Assembly (NCBI RefSeq): GCF_009192745.1
Contig: NZ_VTFV01000008.1
Coordinates: forward strand, 17,310 to 81,309
Reading direction: 5' to 3'
DNA: 64,000 bases
Origin: Arthrobacter citreus
GTDB lineage: Bacteria; Actinomycetota; Actinomycetes; Actinomycetales; Micrococcaceae
Position 1 is the first letter of the stretch. Every line of letters starts with the position of its first letter. Under the pieces are notes generated by a model that was not told the DNA's origin, did no database searches, and saw only the letters and a program-made list of their open reading frames with translations. Below are positions 9,521-17,892 of this stretch, one piece after another. The translations under genes were made by a program, and so were the position numbers.

Positions 9521-9916
9521 TCAGCCGAATTTCCTGAATGGACTGACCGCATGCGCACCACAGGCCACAAAAGCCTCAGGTTCCGGGGTCACCACCGTGA
9601 GATTGCGGGCAATGGCCGTTGCGGCAAGCCAGTTTGTGAGGCCGCCGCGGACGTCCTCCGGCGCCGGCGGCGGCAGGGTTCGCCACAGCAGGGCGACCTC
9701 GTGGTCAACCGGGAGGATGTTCTCGGCAAAACGGGAAGACAACTCCCAAAGCCAACCCGGCGTGGTTGATTCAAGCTCCCCCACGGTCAGCGCGGAGACA
9801 AAGACGCGCAGATGGCTTCGGCTGCGGAGGAACTCGACGACGGCGCGGTCCGGGGACCCGCTGCGCACCTCCGCCACGACGGGGGTATCCAGGAGCAGGC
9901 CCGAGGGACCGCTCAT
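9521..9916 (-). CDS. PIN-domain protein, probable VapC-type toxin
   Basis: A 131-residue PIN-fold protein: GLLLDTPVV gives the first acidic residue (Asp10) and ALTVGELE the second (Glu47 or Glu49). At the position where most VapC proteins have Asp (in the ND-LIAATA motif), this one has TNWLAATA, so the third acid is replaced. It overlaps the small upstream frame by four bases (ATGA), the usual antitoxin-toxin coupling. Fold assignment is firm; toxicity is inference and may be weakened by the missing acid. Confidence 0.75.
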   Translation of the reverse strand: MSGPSGLLLDTPVVAEVRSGSPDRAVVEFLRSRSHLRVFVSALTVGELESTTPGWLWELSSRFAENILPVDHEVALLWRTLPPPAPEDVRGGLTNWLAATAIARNLTVVTPEPEAFVACGAHAVSPFRKFG

Positions 9917-10047
9917 GCCGCGGCGGACGGGTCGCCCAGCAGGAAGTCCACGAAGGCTTGCCTGACGCTGACCAGGGACTCATAGTCCTGGAGACTGACG
10001 GCATTCAGGAGACCGTGAACAGGAGGAGAGGATGCTGAATTATCCAT
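9913..10047 (-). CDS. Possible small antitoxin-like partner of PIN protein
   Basis: A 44-residue frame (MDNSASSP to DPSAAA) whose stop overlaps the start of the PIN gene by four bases. It contains the amphipathic stretch SLQDYESLVSVRQAFVDFLLGD, suited to clamp a toxin. No clear ribosome site precedes ATG 10047, and the frame stays open upstream to 10323 with unlike composition, so the true start is uncertain. No known antitoxin DNA-binding motif is visible. Confidence 0.4.
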   Translation of the reverse strand: MDNSASSPPVHGLLNAVSLQDYESLVSVRQAFVDFLLGDPSAAA

Positions 10048-10402
10048 GGGTGCGGCGCCGGGCGCCGGTCCTTTCGGCGTGCTCTTGCCTGGCACCGGTT
10101 GCCCCGGAGGGCGAGTGCAGGCCGCTTCTTCATCCGAACCACCCAACGAGCGTGGGGTTGGTATGCGGCCAAGTCGGAGCTTGGCGGCCGCAGTTCTTGA
10201 AGCTGTTAGGAGTATAGACAGAAGCCCGCAGATTTTGTGTGCTGCGTTACGCGCGCCGGGCGCTCCCAAGGCTGAAACGTGCGGGGTGTCAGCCCGAACA
10301 GGTCCGTGAAGCCGGGGCGGCACCCATTCCGTGGAGGGATCCCCGCACCGTTCCCTAGGCGTCCCCTAAACACAGACAGGCATCCCTTAACACGCCTTAA
10401 AC
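10048..10402. other. Intergenic region without a supported gene
   Basis: About 355 bases between the small antitoxin-like frame and the csp terminator. I see no convincing coding frame on either strand. The start region and promoter of the PIN module must lie here. A short inverted pair GGTAGGCGT/ACGCC and AT-rich patches are too weak to call. Confidence 0.4.
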
Positions 10403-10439
10403 ACACAGATGCAGGACGGAAACCGTCCTGCATCTGTGT
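10403..10439. terminator. Terminator of first cold-shock gene
   Basis: Perfect 17-base stem (10403-10419 with 10423-10439, loop AAA), followed on the minus strand by T-rich sequence. The core GCAGGACGG is also found in the terminator of the second cold-shock gene (12813-12848). Confidence 0.85.
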
Positions 10440-10473
10440 CCAGCTGGCCCGTGAAAGGGCCGGAAGTCTTTGG

Positions 10474-10677
10474 TTAGACAGCCTGGATGTTTACCGCCTG
10501 GGGGCCCTTGGGTCCCTGTTCGGTATCGAAGCTAACCTTCTGGTTCTCTTCGAGGGAGCGGTAGCCGCTCGCGTTGATGGCGGAGTAGTGGGCGAAAACA
10601 TCGGCGCTGCCGTCATCGGGCTCGATGAAGCCGAAGCCCTTTTCGGAGTTGAACCATTTCACGGTGCCTGTTGCCAT
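10474..10677 (-). CDS. cspA: Cold-shock protein (CspA family)
   Basis: A 67-residue single cold-shock domain with the RNA-binding motifs KGFGFIE and DVFAHYSAI (RNP1 and RNP2). It binds single-stranded nucleic acid and melts mRNA structure in the cytoplasm. It differs at only a handful of residues from the second copy at 12890-13093. Its long leader (10678-10822) contains a conserved stem and a 14-base element shared with the paralogue, so cold-dependent post-transcriptional control is likely. Confidence 0.97.
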   Translation of the reverse strand: MATGTVKWFNSEKGFGFIEPDDGSADVFAHYSAINASGYRSLEENQKVSFDTEQGPKGPQAVNIQAV

Positions 10678-10756
10678 TTTTAATCATCCTTCTGAGGCGA
10701 AACATCCCCGACCGTCGAGGAGTTTCCAGCTGAAGTGTCCCATGCAGCGTTGGACA

Positions 10757-10822
10757 AAAAAAGCGGCTGTCCCTGGATTCGGGGTTCGCCGCTTCAAGTT
10801 CAAACGCTCAACACAACAACTG
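10757..10822 (-). promoter_or_regulatory. Conserved csp 5' leader element (copy 1)
   Basis: Transcribed leader of the first cold-shock gene. It holds a 7-base stem AAGCGGC/GCCGCTT (10761-10767 with 10788-10794) and the element CAACACAACAACTG (plus-strand reading), both repeated almost unchanged before the second csp gene. This is a candidate cold-responsive leader structure or cold box (inference). Confidence 0.6.
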
Positions 10823-10887
10823 CGTGCCAGTATACACAGAGGTAACGGTCAGGTCACGGGGTTTCAGGGTCCCCGTAGGCTGGTTGG

Positions 10888-12702
10888 ATGGACTCCCCCA
10901 TCGATCACTACCTGCAGCGAATCCACACCGAGATAGCGGACCTGAAGGACGGTAAACCGTACAGCTCGATCCCAGCGATGGCGAACGTCGACCCGGACAA
11001 TTTCGGGATCGTCCTGGCCACCGCGGACGGATATGTCTACGAGATTGGGGATACCCGCGAAGAGTTCAGCATCCAGTCAATCTCCAAACCGTTCACCTAC
11101 GGCCTTGCGCTGGCGGACCGCGGCATGGACGACGTCGACGCGAAGGTTGACGTGGAACCCTCCGGTGATTCCTTCAATGAGATTTCGCTGGCCGAGGGCA
11201 CCGGACGCCCGGCAAATGCAATGATCAATGCGGGCGCCCTGACTGCTACGTCCCTGGTGCGCGGGTCGGGCGGCAATTCGAGGTTCAAGCGGATACTTAA
11301 TACCTATTCCGCATTCGCAGGCCGCCAGCTCTCCGTTAGCGAACGGATCTACCAGTCTGAGCTGAAGTCCGGTCACCGCAACCATGCGCTGGCTTACCTG
11401 CTGCGCAGTTTCGACATTATTGAATCGGACCCCACCCCGGTGATTGAGGACTATTTCCGGCAGTGTTCGGTAATGGTCAACACACTGGACCTCGCCATGA
11501 TGGCTGCAACGCTGGCCAACAGCGGCAGGCACCCCCTGACCAATGAGCAGGTCCTGGATATTGCGCCGGTGGAACGGGTGCTCTCAGTCATGGCTACCTG
11601 CGGAATGTACGACGACGCCGGCGCCTGGATGAGCAGCGTCGGCATGCCGGCGAAGTCCGGCGTGGCAGGCGGCACCATCGCCGTGCTGCCCGGACAGATC
11701 GGGCTGGCCGTGTACTCCCCGCCGCTGGATGCCCATGGAAGCAGCGTGCGCGGAGTCGCCGTCGCCCAGCGCCTTTCCAGTGACCTTGAACTGCACTTTG
11801 TGCGGGCCGGGCGGACCGGCCGCTCCGCGCTTCGCGGGTCCTACGACATCGGAACAACTCCATCCGGCATCCGCCGCAGCGAGGAAGCTGCCGCCGTGCT
11901 GCGCGCCAACGTGGCCCGCGCCCGGATCCTGGAGCTGAACGGTGACCTGCTGTTTGCCGGCGCCGAGGCCATGGTGCGCGAACTCGCATCCCTGGATGAC
12001 GACGTCGAACTGGTGGTCCTGGACCTTCGCAGCGTCGATGAGGTGTCCGGGGTGGCGATGCGCATGTTCGCGGAGGCTGCCCACATGCTCACCCAGGCCG
12101 GGCGCAGCCTCGCGGTCGTGGACGCGGACGGCGCGGTGGCAGAGAGCCTGATGGAGGACGGGCACGACATCCAGTCCTTCGCCACCCGCTCGGCTGCCGT
12201 GGAATGGTGTGAGGAAGAGCTGCTGGAACGCCATGCCGCCGGGCTGGTCCAGCCTGCACGGATCCTTCCGGCTGACTCCCCCGCACTCGCTCCCATGGGC
12301 GAGGAACCGGCGAAGGACGTGGCCGCGCGGATGGAAAAGCTCACCTATGACGACGGCGAGGTGATCCGCCGGATCGGCCAGCGCTTCAGCGGCGTGTACT
12401 TCATTGCCTCCGGGCACGTGCAGACCCTGATGCCCGGACCTGACGGGCACCGGGTGAAACTGAACCGGCTCGGTGCCGGCATGACGTTCGGCGAGATGGC
12501 CCTGGGCGAGGACAGGCGGCAGGAAACCACGGTCAAGGCCGACGGCGCCGTGGAGGTCTGGCGTCTTCCGGCAGAGGAGATCGCGCATCTGGAAGAAAAT
12601 GAGCCGCACCTGGCCATGCAGTTCTGGCGCGCACTGACACAGGACGCGTACACCCGGGTGGAGCAGTACCTGCGGGAGACCGCAGTGCGGGTACAGGACT
12701 AG
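10888..12702 (+). CDS. glsA: Glutaminase fused to STAS and cyclic-nucleotide-binding domains
   Basis: A 604-residue three-part protein. Residues about 10-310 are a serine-dependent glutaminase (glutamine to glutamate plus ammonia) with the beta-lactamase-like catalytic pair Ser64-x-x-Lys67 in QSISKPF, then NAMINAGAL and the KSGVAGG segment. Residues about 340-450 are a STAS domain (LVVLDLRSVDEVSGVAMRMF), usual in anti-sigma antagonists. Residues about 480-590 are a cNMP-binding domain (GMTFGEMAL cassette). Standard glutaminases end near residue 310. ATG 10888 has GTAGGCTGG upstream. Likely cytoplasmic and allosterically controlled by a nucleotide (inference). Confidence 0.93.
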   Translation: MDSPIDHYLQRIHTEIADLKDGKPYSSIPAMANVDPDNFGIVLATADGYVYEIGDTREEFSIQSISKPFTYGLALADRGMDDVDAKVDVEPSGDSFNEISLAEGTGRPANAMINAGALTATSLVRGSGGNSRFKRILNTYSAFAGRQLSVSERIYQSELKSGHRNHALAYLLRSFDIIESDPTPVIEDYFRQCSVMVNTLDLAMMAATLANSGRHPLTNEQVLDIAPVERVLSVMATCGMYDDAGAWMSSVGMPAKSGVAGGTIAVLPGQIGLAVYSPPLDAHGSSVRGVAVAQRLSSDLELHFVRAGRTGRSALRGSYDIGTTPSGIRRSEEAAAVLRANVARARILELNGDLLFAGAEAMVRELASLDDDVELVVLDLRSVDEVSGVAMRMFAEAAHMLTQAGRSLAVVDADGAVAESLMEDGHDIQSFATRSAAVEWCEEELLERHAAGLVQPARILPADSPALAPMGEEPAKDVAARMEKLTYDDGEVIRRIGQRFSGVYFIASGHVQTLMPGPDGHRVKLNRLGAGMTFGEMALGEDRRQETTVKADGAVEVWRLPAEEIAHLEENEPHLAMQFWRALTQDAYTRVEQYLRETAVRVQD

Positions 12703-12730
12703 CTCCCCTGCCCAACCGCCGAAAACCCAT

Positions 12731-12786
12731 CGAGAGGCCAGTTACGGCTCGTTTGAACGCTCAAACCAGCCGTAACTGCCCTCTCG
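12731..12786. repeat. Palindromic element related to the dispersed family
   Basis: Inverted repeat with 19-base arms (one mismatch) reading CGAGAGG-CAGTTACGGCT, loop beginning CGTTTGAAC and ending CAAACC. It shares the CGAGA ends and the CGTTT/CAAAC loop pattern with the elements at 1856, 14523, 40595 and 41411 but has a different stem body. It lies 29 bases after the glutaminase stop. Confidence 0.65.
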
Positions 12787-12812
12787 GCGAAGAAGTGTGG
12801 CGGGGTTAAAAC

Positions 12813-12851
12813 AAGAAGAGCAGGACGGTTGCCCGTCCTGCTCTTCTTTTT
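12813..12851. terminator. Terminator shared by glutaminase and second csp gene
   Basis: Perfect 16-base stem (12813-12828 with 12833-12848) followed by T residues on the plus strand, and preceded by A residues that give a U-run on the minus strand. It suits both converging transcripts. Confidence 0.85.
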
Positions 12852-12889
12852 AGATGCCTGCCTTAGCGGCGGCGTCTAGGCTTCTGGAA

Positions 12890-13093
12890 TTAGAGGCCCT
12901 GAATGTTCGTAGCCTGCGGACCCTTGGGGCCCTGCTCGGTGTCGAAGGAGACCTTCTGGTTCTCTTCGAGGGACTTGTAGCCGCTGGAGTTGATAGCGGA
13001 GTAGTGAGCGAAGACGTCGGCGCTGCCGTCGTCCGGCTCAATGAAGCCGAAGCCCTTTTCGGAGTTGAACCACTTCACGGTACCTGTAGCCAT
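12890..13093 (-). CDS. cspA: Cold-shock protein (CspA family), second copy
   Basis: A 67-residue cold-shock domain with KGFGFIE and DVFAHYSAI. It is nearly identical to the protein at 10474-10677, differing in NSSGYKSL versus NASGYRSL and in the last residues. ATG 13093 was chosen over an in-frame start nine codons upstream because it matches the family N-terminus MATGTVKW. Only the glutaminase gene lies between the two copies. Confidence 0.97.
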   Translation of the reverse strand: MATGTVKWFNSEKGFGFIEPDDGSADVFAHYSAINSSGYKSLEENQKVSFDTEQGPKGPQATNIQGL

Positions 13094-13172
13094 TTTAATA
13101 TTCCTTCTGGATTGAAACACTTCCCGACTTTCGGGAGGTTTCAGTCGCGGTGTTCCTTTACCGCTTTTACAG

Positions 13173-13234
13173 AAAAGCGGCTAGCCCGTTTGGGTTTCGC
13201 CGCTTGAAATACAAAATGCGCAACACAACAACTG
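13173..13234 (-). promoter_or_regulatory. Conserved csp 5' leader element (copy 2)
   Basis: Leader of the second cold-shock gene with stem AAGCGGC/GCCGCTT (13175-13181 with 13199-13205) and the same CAACACAACAACTG block as copy 1. The bases between them have diverged while stem and block are kept, which points to selection on the element itself. Confidence 0.6.
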
Positions 13235-13304
13235 AGAAAGACTCTACACGGGATCCCGCCAAACGCCTAATCGTGCTCCCGGGCGGACCCGGCCGGGCGT
13301 CCTG

Positions 13305-13883
13305 TTAGGGGCCCTGATGCCCGTCCCGCTGCGGCAGAAGCAGTTCACGGGGGATCCTGTCCCTGTCAGCCACGCGCCGCAGCAGCTCGCGTTCCACCGG
13401 CACCCCCCTGCGCATGACGCTCACGTCTCCGGTGGGCTCAAGCAGCACTATCGAGACCTCGGAGAAACTGCGGATCCCGGCTTGGCGCAGTTTGAAATAG
13501 AGCTCGTCGTTTTGGATTCGGGCCTTTTTAAGGTTGTCCGCGAGGATTTCGTCCCCTGCCATCAGCAGTACCGGTTTGCTGCTCAGGTACACGCCGCGTT
13601 TGGTGCGGCGGAGGTACTCCTCCAGCCGCATCATGGTGAACAGGGTGATGAGTCCAACGATCCCGCCGGCAAGGGTGGGTGTGTAGCCGAGGATGACCCG
13701 GCCCACTACTCCGCCCAGGGCAATGACGATCGCCTTGTCCAGGGTGGACCAGCTGGCGAGCGCCCGCTGGCCGAAGCCCCTGATCAGTAGGAAGAACGCG
13801 GCATAGATGCCGATGGCCGAGACGACTACCCACAAGGCTTCGATCGGCGTTATGCCAAGGCTGTACCACGGATCATTCGACAC
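13305..13883 (-). CDS. DUF421 (YetF-like) membrane protein
   Basis: A 192-residue protein with three N-terminal membrane segments (about residues 15-35, 45-65 and 70-90) and a soluble C-terminal domain bearing the family motifs KPVLLMAGDEILADNLKKARI and ELYFKLRQAGI. The GTG start at 13883 is preceded by GGAGGAGA about ten bases upstream. The family's role is unclear; some members affect spore or envelope functions. It stands alone. Confidence 0.85.
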   Translation of the reverse strand: MSNDPWYSLGITPIEALWVVVSAIGIYAAFFLLIRGFGQRALASWSTLDKAIVIALGGVVGRVILGYTPTLAGGIVGLITLFTMMRLEEYLRRTKRGVYLSSKPVLLMAGDEILADNLKKARIQNDELYFKLRQAGIRSFSEVSIVLLEPTGDVSVMRRGVPVERELLRRVADRDRIPRELLLPQRDGHQGP

Positions 13884-13976
13884 GGCAGGGTCTCCTCCGG
13901 CAGTGAACGGTTCCCCGGTACCTCAGGCAGGCAGCTTTCTCAGATGGTAGTCCCCCGGCTTACCTGCTGGGACCCG

Positions 13977-14447
13977 CTAGGCAAAGACCGAGGCACCGGT
14001 GTGCCGGCGCAGCAGCTCCCGCTGCTCGGCCGAGACGCGCTGCAGTGCGCCGGTGGCACCATCCACAAATGCCAGGGTGGTCTCAGCCTTGATGCATGGC
14101 TTGTTCGTCACCGGATCCGACACTAAGTAGGAAATCGCCAGACTGGCTCCCTTGACGGAGCTGAACCAGATGTCGACGTCGGCCGGAACGTTCCGGTATT
14201 CAAGCGGGGCGAGGTACTTGACCCTGTGCTCCGAGACAAGGGACTGCGTATTGGGCGCAACCGTGTTGAAAAGTGGAACCGGAGGTTCGGTTCCCGGTGC
14301 GCCGGTGCCTCCGGGCGGGCCAAACGCCAGGATCCTGGCTTCTTCCAGCATCCGGATGACTTCAACATTGTTGATGTGGCCGTAGGCGTCCATGTCGGAC
14401 CAGCGCATGGGCACTCGAACCCGGATGACGTGGGCGGATGTTTCCAT
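13977..14447 (-). CDS. Acyl-CoA thioesterase, 4-hydroxybenzoyl-CoA thioesterase-like hotdog fold
   Basis: A 156-residue hotdog-fold protein with the hallmark MRWSDMDAYGHINNVEVIRMLEEAR, in which Asp of the D-x-x-G-HINN motif is the usual catalytic acid. It probably hydrolyses a short or medium acyl-CoA thioester in the cytoplasm. ATG 14447 (METSAHVIRV) gives the normal family length; the longer frame from 14507 runs towards the palindromic element and was rejected. Confidence 0.88.
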   Translation of the reverse strand: METSAHVIRVRVPMRWSDMDAYGHINNVEVIRMLEEARILAFGPPGGTGAPGTEPPVPLFNTVAPNTQSLVSEHRVKYLAPLEYRNVPADVDIWFSSVKGASLAISYLVSDPVTNKPCIKAETTLAFVDGATGALQRVSAEQRELLRRHTGASVFA

Positions 14448-14522
14448 GCCTAGATTCTGGCACAGCGCGGCCGGTGCGCCCGCCGTCGTGCTCCGCGCAC
14501 CGCTCACCCGGCGCTCCGCTAT

Positions 14523-14578
14523 CGAGATAGCAGAAACTGCCCGTTTCAGACGTCAAACGAGCAGTTTCTGCTATCTCG
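14523..14578. repeat. Dispersed palindromic element, type A (copy 2)
   Basis: Perfect 18-base arms (14523-14540 with 14561-14578) reading CGAGATAGCAGAAACTGC, extended by an inner CGTTT/AAACG pairing. It is the cleanest copy of the family. It lies 20 bases after the end of the luciferase-like gene and before the thioesterase gene on the same strand, so it may separate their transcripts. Confidence 0.85.
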
Positions 14579-14598
14579 CGGGGGGAGGTGGAGCCGGG

Positions 14599-15588
14599 TT
14601 AGGCGGGGATGAGCTCCGCAGCCTCGGCCAGCAGGGTGAATGAACGCAGGCGCTGTTCGAGGGTGGGAGCATGCGTGGCCACGATGAGCTCATCGGCCTG
14701 GGCATGCTCGGTGAACCAGTCCAGGTAGGAACGGACCTCAGCGGGAGTTCCAACGCCGGAGTAGTGGCCCATCATCTTGATGTGCTGGCCGGCCGGGGAA
14801 TCAAGCACCAGGTCAGCTTCCTCATCCGTGTACGTGCGGTCCTTGCCAAGCAGCTGGGTGACCCGCCGCCGCTGGGACTGCTTGAAGATTGCTTCCGCCT
14901 CTTCGGTAGTGGGCGCGGCAAGGGCGTTGACCCCCGCAATCACGTACGGCTCGGCAAGCTGCTCGGAGGGCTGGAACTCACGCCGGTAGAGCGCGACGGC
15001 GTCCTGCAGTGCCTGCGGAGCGAAGTGGGAGGCGAAGGAGTACGGCAGGCCCAGCGCGGCGGCGAGGCGGGCTCCGAACAGGGACGAGCCGAGGATGTAC
15101 AGCGGCACATTGGTGCCCTTGCCCGGGATGGCATCGATGCCCGGAATCAGGCTGTTGCCGGTCAGGTAGCCCTGCAGCTCCTGGACGTCGCGGGGGAAAC
15201 TGTCCGCTGACATGGGATCGCGCCGCAGGGCGCGCATGGTCTTCTGGTCGCTACCCGGAGCCCGCCCCAAGCCCAGGTCAATCCGTCCCGGATACAGGGA
15301 CTCCAAGGTTCCGAACTGCTCGGCAATGGTCAGCGGAGCGTGGTTGGGCAGCATGATTCCGCCGGCACCGAGCCGGATGGTGGAGGTGTTCGCGCCGATG
15401 AAGGAGATCAGCACGCTCGTCGCGGAGGAAGCGATGGTGGGCATGTTGTGGTGCTCGGCGTACCAGACGCGGCGGTACCCCAGCTTTTCCGCATGCCGGG
15501 CCAGGGCCAGGCTCTCCTGGAAGGATTCGGCTGCAGTCCCGCCCTCTTCAATGGAGGCGAAGTCGAGGATGGAAAGCGGGTACGTCAT
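14599..15588 (-). CDS. LLM-class flavin-dependent oxidoreductase (luciferase-like)
   Basis: A 329-residue TIM-barrel monooxygenase starting [10 protein letters not shown]. It shows the family blocks [31 protein letters not shown] and [11 protein letters not shown]. Members use FMNH2 or F420 and oxygen on varied substrates, and many genome-annotated ones have no assigned substrate. ATG 15588 is the conserved start; a codon eight upstream is not. Monocistronic, ended by the element at 14523. Confidence 0.9.
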   Translation of the reverse strand: MTYPLSILDFASIEEGGTAAESFQESLALARHAEKLGYRRVWYAEHHNMPTIASSATSVLISFIGANTSTIRLGAGGIMLPNHAPLTIAEQFGTLESLYPGRIDLGLGRAPGSDQKTMRALRRDPMSADSFPRDVQELQGYLTGNSLIPGIDAIPGKGTNVPLYILGSSLFGARLAAALGLPYSFASHFAPQALQDAVALYRREFQPSEQLAEPYVIAGVNALAAPTTEEAEAIFKQSQRRRVTQLLGKDRTYTDEEADLVLDSPAGQHIKMMGHYSGVGTPAEVRSYLDWFTEHAQADELIVATHAPTLEQRLRSFTLLAEAAELIPA

Positions 15589-15656
15589 GGGACAGCTGGC
15601 CTTTCGTTGCACTTGGTTGGGCTTAGCAGTACAACCGAGGGACCCCCGCGGTTATT

Positions 15657-16145
15657 TCAGGACCGCCGCGCCAGGAATTCCGCCAGCCGGGAAAAGGACG
15701 AGTTCCAGCCCGTTTCGTGGCTGTCCCTTTCCTTCGTGTTCGGGAAGGGCCCCTGCGCGAAGGACATCTGCGTGCCGCCGTCGCGCGCTTCCAGGTCAAC
15801 GGTGATCAGCGTGGTGTTGCTGGCCGCTGTCCCGTCCGGCTGTTCCCATTGCTGGGTCATCGACAGGTGTTCGGGCGGATCAAGCCGTTCCAGGGTGCCG
15901 CCCCACCACAGTTCGTCCCCCGTGATGGTGTTCACCATGCAGGCCTGGTAGCGGCCGCCTTCCCGGCTGTCCATGCTCACCCGGTCCTCCGGGACGATGA
16001 AACCCTCCGGGCCCCACCAATCGGTGACGTGTGCCAGGTCCGTCCAGGCGTTGTACACCGCCTCGGGCTGTGCCCGGAAGTCGCGGACCATCTGCAGGTA
16101 AATCCCGCGCCTGGCTGGTTGTCCTGGCTGTTCTGGCTGGGTCAT
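15657..16145 (-). CDS. SRPBCC/AHSA1-domain protein
   Basis: A 162-residue START-like (Activator of Hsp90 ATPase homologue 1) domain protein: YLQMVRDFRAQPEAVYNAWTDLAHVTDWWGPEGF at the start and ETGWNSSFSRLAEFL at the end are typical. Small bacterial members bind hydrophobic ligands in a deep pocket, but the ligand cannot be deduced. The start at 16145 (MTQPEQPG) was chosen because the much longer open frame to 16979 is antisense to the DUF72 gene. Confidence 0.87.
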   Translation of the reverse strand: MTQPEQPGQPARRGIYLQMVRDFRAQPEAVYNAWTDLAHVTDWWGPEGFIVPEDRVSMDSREGGRYQACMVNTITGDELWWGGTLERLDPPEHLSMTQQWEQPDGTAASNTTLITVDLEARDGGTQMSFAQGPFPNTKERDSHETGWNSSFSRLAEFLARRS

Positions 16146-16283
16146 GGCTGGTCCTTTCCCGGGCAGTACCGCCGTCTGGGGCTTCTTCCAGTCTGCCGTT
16201 TCCACCGTGCCCCGGGGTACGCCGACGGGCAGTTTTAACCGGGCCGGGGGTACGTTGGTGCCCAGGAACAGGAGGGAGCACCC

Positions 16284-17012
16284 ATGGCACAGCTGCGCAT
16301 CGGAACGTCCGGGTGGACCTACAGTGACTGGCGCCATGAGCTGTATCCCTCCGGGGTACCGGCCGCCAAGTGGCTGGAGTACTACGCCGGGCAGTTCGAC
16401 ACCGTGGAGTTCAACGGCAGTTTCTACCGCTGGCCACGGGAGGAGGCGTTTGCCCGCTACCGGGACCGGCTGCCGGAGGGTTTCGAGTTCTCCGTCAAAG
16501 CACCTCGGGGGCTCACGCATGCCCGCAAGCTGCGCGATCCGGAGGTCTGGATTGGACGGATTAGCCGCTGCTGGGAGGAGCTGGGTTCCCGGGCCGGCGT
16601 GCTGCTGCTCCAGCTGCCGCCGGACTTTGAACGCGACGACGCCCGGCTCGGTGACGTGCTCACCGATCTTCCGGAGTCCATCCGCGTGAGCGTTGAATTC
16701 CGGCACGAGACCTGGAACGACCCGGAGGTCTATGCCCTGCTGGCCCGGCACAACGCAGCCTACTGCGTGATGAGCGGCGCACAGCTGCCCTGCATTCTGG
16801 AAGCCACCGCGGACTTTGTCTACGTGCGCCTGCACGGGCCGGACCAGCACACCCTCTACGCCGGGTCGTACCCGGAGCCGGACCTGCAGTGGTGGGCGGA
16901 GCGACTCCGAGAATGGCAGGCCGGCGGGCGGGATGTCTATGCCTATTTCAACAACGACGGCGGCGGCGCAGCGGTGCATAACGCCCGCCGGCTCAGGGAG
17001 CTGCTGGCTTGA
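16284..17012 (+). CDS. DUF72-family TIM-barrel protein
   Basis: A 242-residue protein of the DUF72 family (YecE-like): RIGTSGWTYSDWR, NGSFYRWP, SVKAPRGLTH, VEFRHETW and YAYFNND are the conserved blocks. The fold is a TIM barrel with an unproven role, possibly nucleic-acid or nuclease related. ATG 16284 is preceded by GGAGGG. It ends before a strong hairpin. Confidence 0.9.
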   Translation: MAQLRIGTSGWTYSDWRHELYPSGVPAAKWLEYYAGQFDTVEFNGSFYRWPREEAFARYRDRLPEGFEFSVKAPRGLTHARKLRDPEVWIGRISRCWEELGSRAGVLLLQLPPDFERDDARLGDVLTDLPESIRVSVEFRHETWNDPEVYALLARHNAAYCVMSGAQLPCILEATADFVYVRLHGPDQHTLYAGSYPEPDLQWWAERLREWQAGGRDVYAYFNNDGGGAAVHNARRLRELLA

Positions 17013-17029
17013 GGGACGTCAGGACAAAG

Positions 17030-17065
17030 GAAGAGGCACCGCGGCGTTCACCGCGGTGCCTCTTC
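17030..17065. terminator. Two-way terminator
   Basis: Perfect 15-base stem (17030-17044 with 17051-17065) between the DUF72 gene and the end of the polyamine-type permease on the other strand. Confidence 0.85.
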
Positions 17066-17084
17066 GATTGCAGCTGACGGTTCC

Positions 17085-17882
17085 CTAGCGGGCCGCCAGC
17101 ATCTTGGCCCGGCGGTGTGCCAGGACCTGTCCGCCGATCACGACGAGGAGCGAAATGATGAACATGGCCGAGCCGATGACGTTGGCCTGCGCCGGGATGC
17201 CCCTGGTCGCGGCCACGTAAATGAACTTCGGGAACGTGTCCAGGTTGCCGGAGTTGAAGTTGGTGATGATGAAGTCATCGAAGCTCATCGCGAAGGCCAG
17301 CAGCGCTGCCGCCACGATGCCCGGCAGCAGCAGCGGGAAAGTAACCCGCCAGAACGCCTGGATGGGCGAGGCGTAGAGATCCCCGGCGGCTTCCTCCAGC
17401 TTCGGGTCAAGGCTCGCCACGCGCGCCTTGACAGTCACCACCACGAAAGAGATGCAGAAGATGGAGTGGGCAATGATGACGGTGCCCATGCCAAGCTCAG
17501 CGCCGATGTTCAGGAACTGCGCCAGCAGCGAGGCTCCCAGCACCACTTCGGGAGTAGCCAGCGGCAGGAAGATCAGCATGTTCGCCGTCGCATTGAACTT
17601 GAAGCGGTAACGGACAAGCCCGACGGCGATCGCGGTGCCCAGCGCCGTCGAAATCAGCGTTGCCGCCAGCCCTACCTGCAGGCTGTTGCCCAGGGCCTCG
17701 CAGACGCCCGGGGCGCCGCAGGGGTTCTTCCAGTTATCCAGGGTGAAGCCGCGCCAGGAAAGGTTGGTGCGTCCGGCGTCGTTGAAGGAGAACGCGAAAA
17801 CGTAAACGATCGGAACCAGGAGGAAAAGGAAGGCCAGTCCCCCGAACACCGGCACAAGCCAGCGGCCTAGTTTTTGTTTCAT
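17085..17882 (-). CDS. potC: Polyamine-type ABC transporter permease (PotC-like)
   Basis: A 265-residue inner-membrane permease with six hydrophobic segments and the BPD-type EAA loop (LEEAAGDLYASPIQAFWRVTFPLLLPGI, about residue 165-192) that docks on the ATPase. It is the last gene of the potDABC-order operon, 10 bases after the previous permease. It forms the channel with the PotB-like protein. The substrate is inferred from the binding protein and the neighbouring amine catabolic genes. Confidence 0.88.
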   Translation of the reverse strand: MKQKLGRWLVPVFGGLAFLFLLVPIVYVFAFSFNDAGRTNLSWRGFTLDNWKNPCGAPGVCEALGNSLQVGLAATLISTALGTAIAVGLVRYRFKFNATANMLIFLPLATPEVVLGASLLAQFLNIGAELGMGTVIIAHSIFCISFVVVTVKARVASLDPKLEEAAGDLYASPIQAFWRVTFPLLLPGIVAAALLAFAMSFDDFIITNFNSGNLDTFPKFIYVAATRGIPAQANVIGSAMFIISLLVVIGGQVLAHRRAKMLAAR

Positions 17883-17892
17883 GTTTGGTTCC

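Noticed and set aside
8055..9965. Plus-strand open frame of 636 codons opposite the Nramp-like gene
   Set aside because: Antisense shadow; it crosses the gap and the PIN gene and has no recognisable domain.
9913..10323. Long form of the PIN partner starting at 10323
   Set aside because: The first 90 residues are Pro/Gly/Ala-rich with no domain and no ribosome site; only the C-terminal part fits a coupled small gene.
15657..16979. Long 440-codon frame for the SRPBCC protein
   Set aside because: The upstream two thirds are antisense to the DUF72 gene; only the part from 16145 has family sequence.
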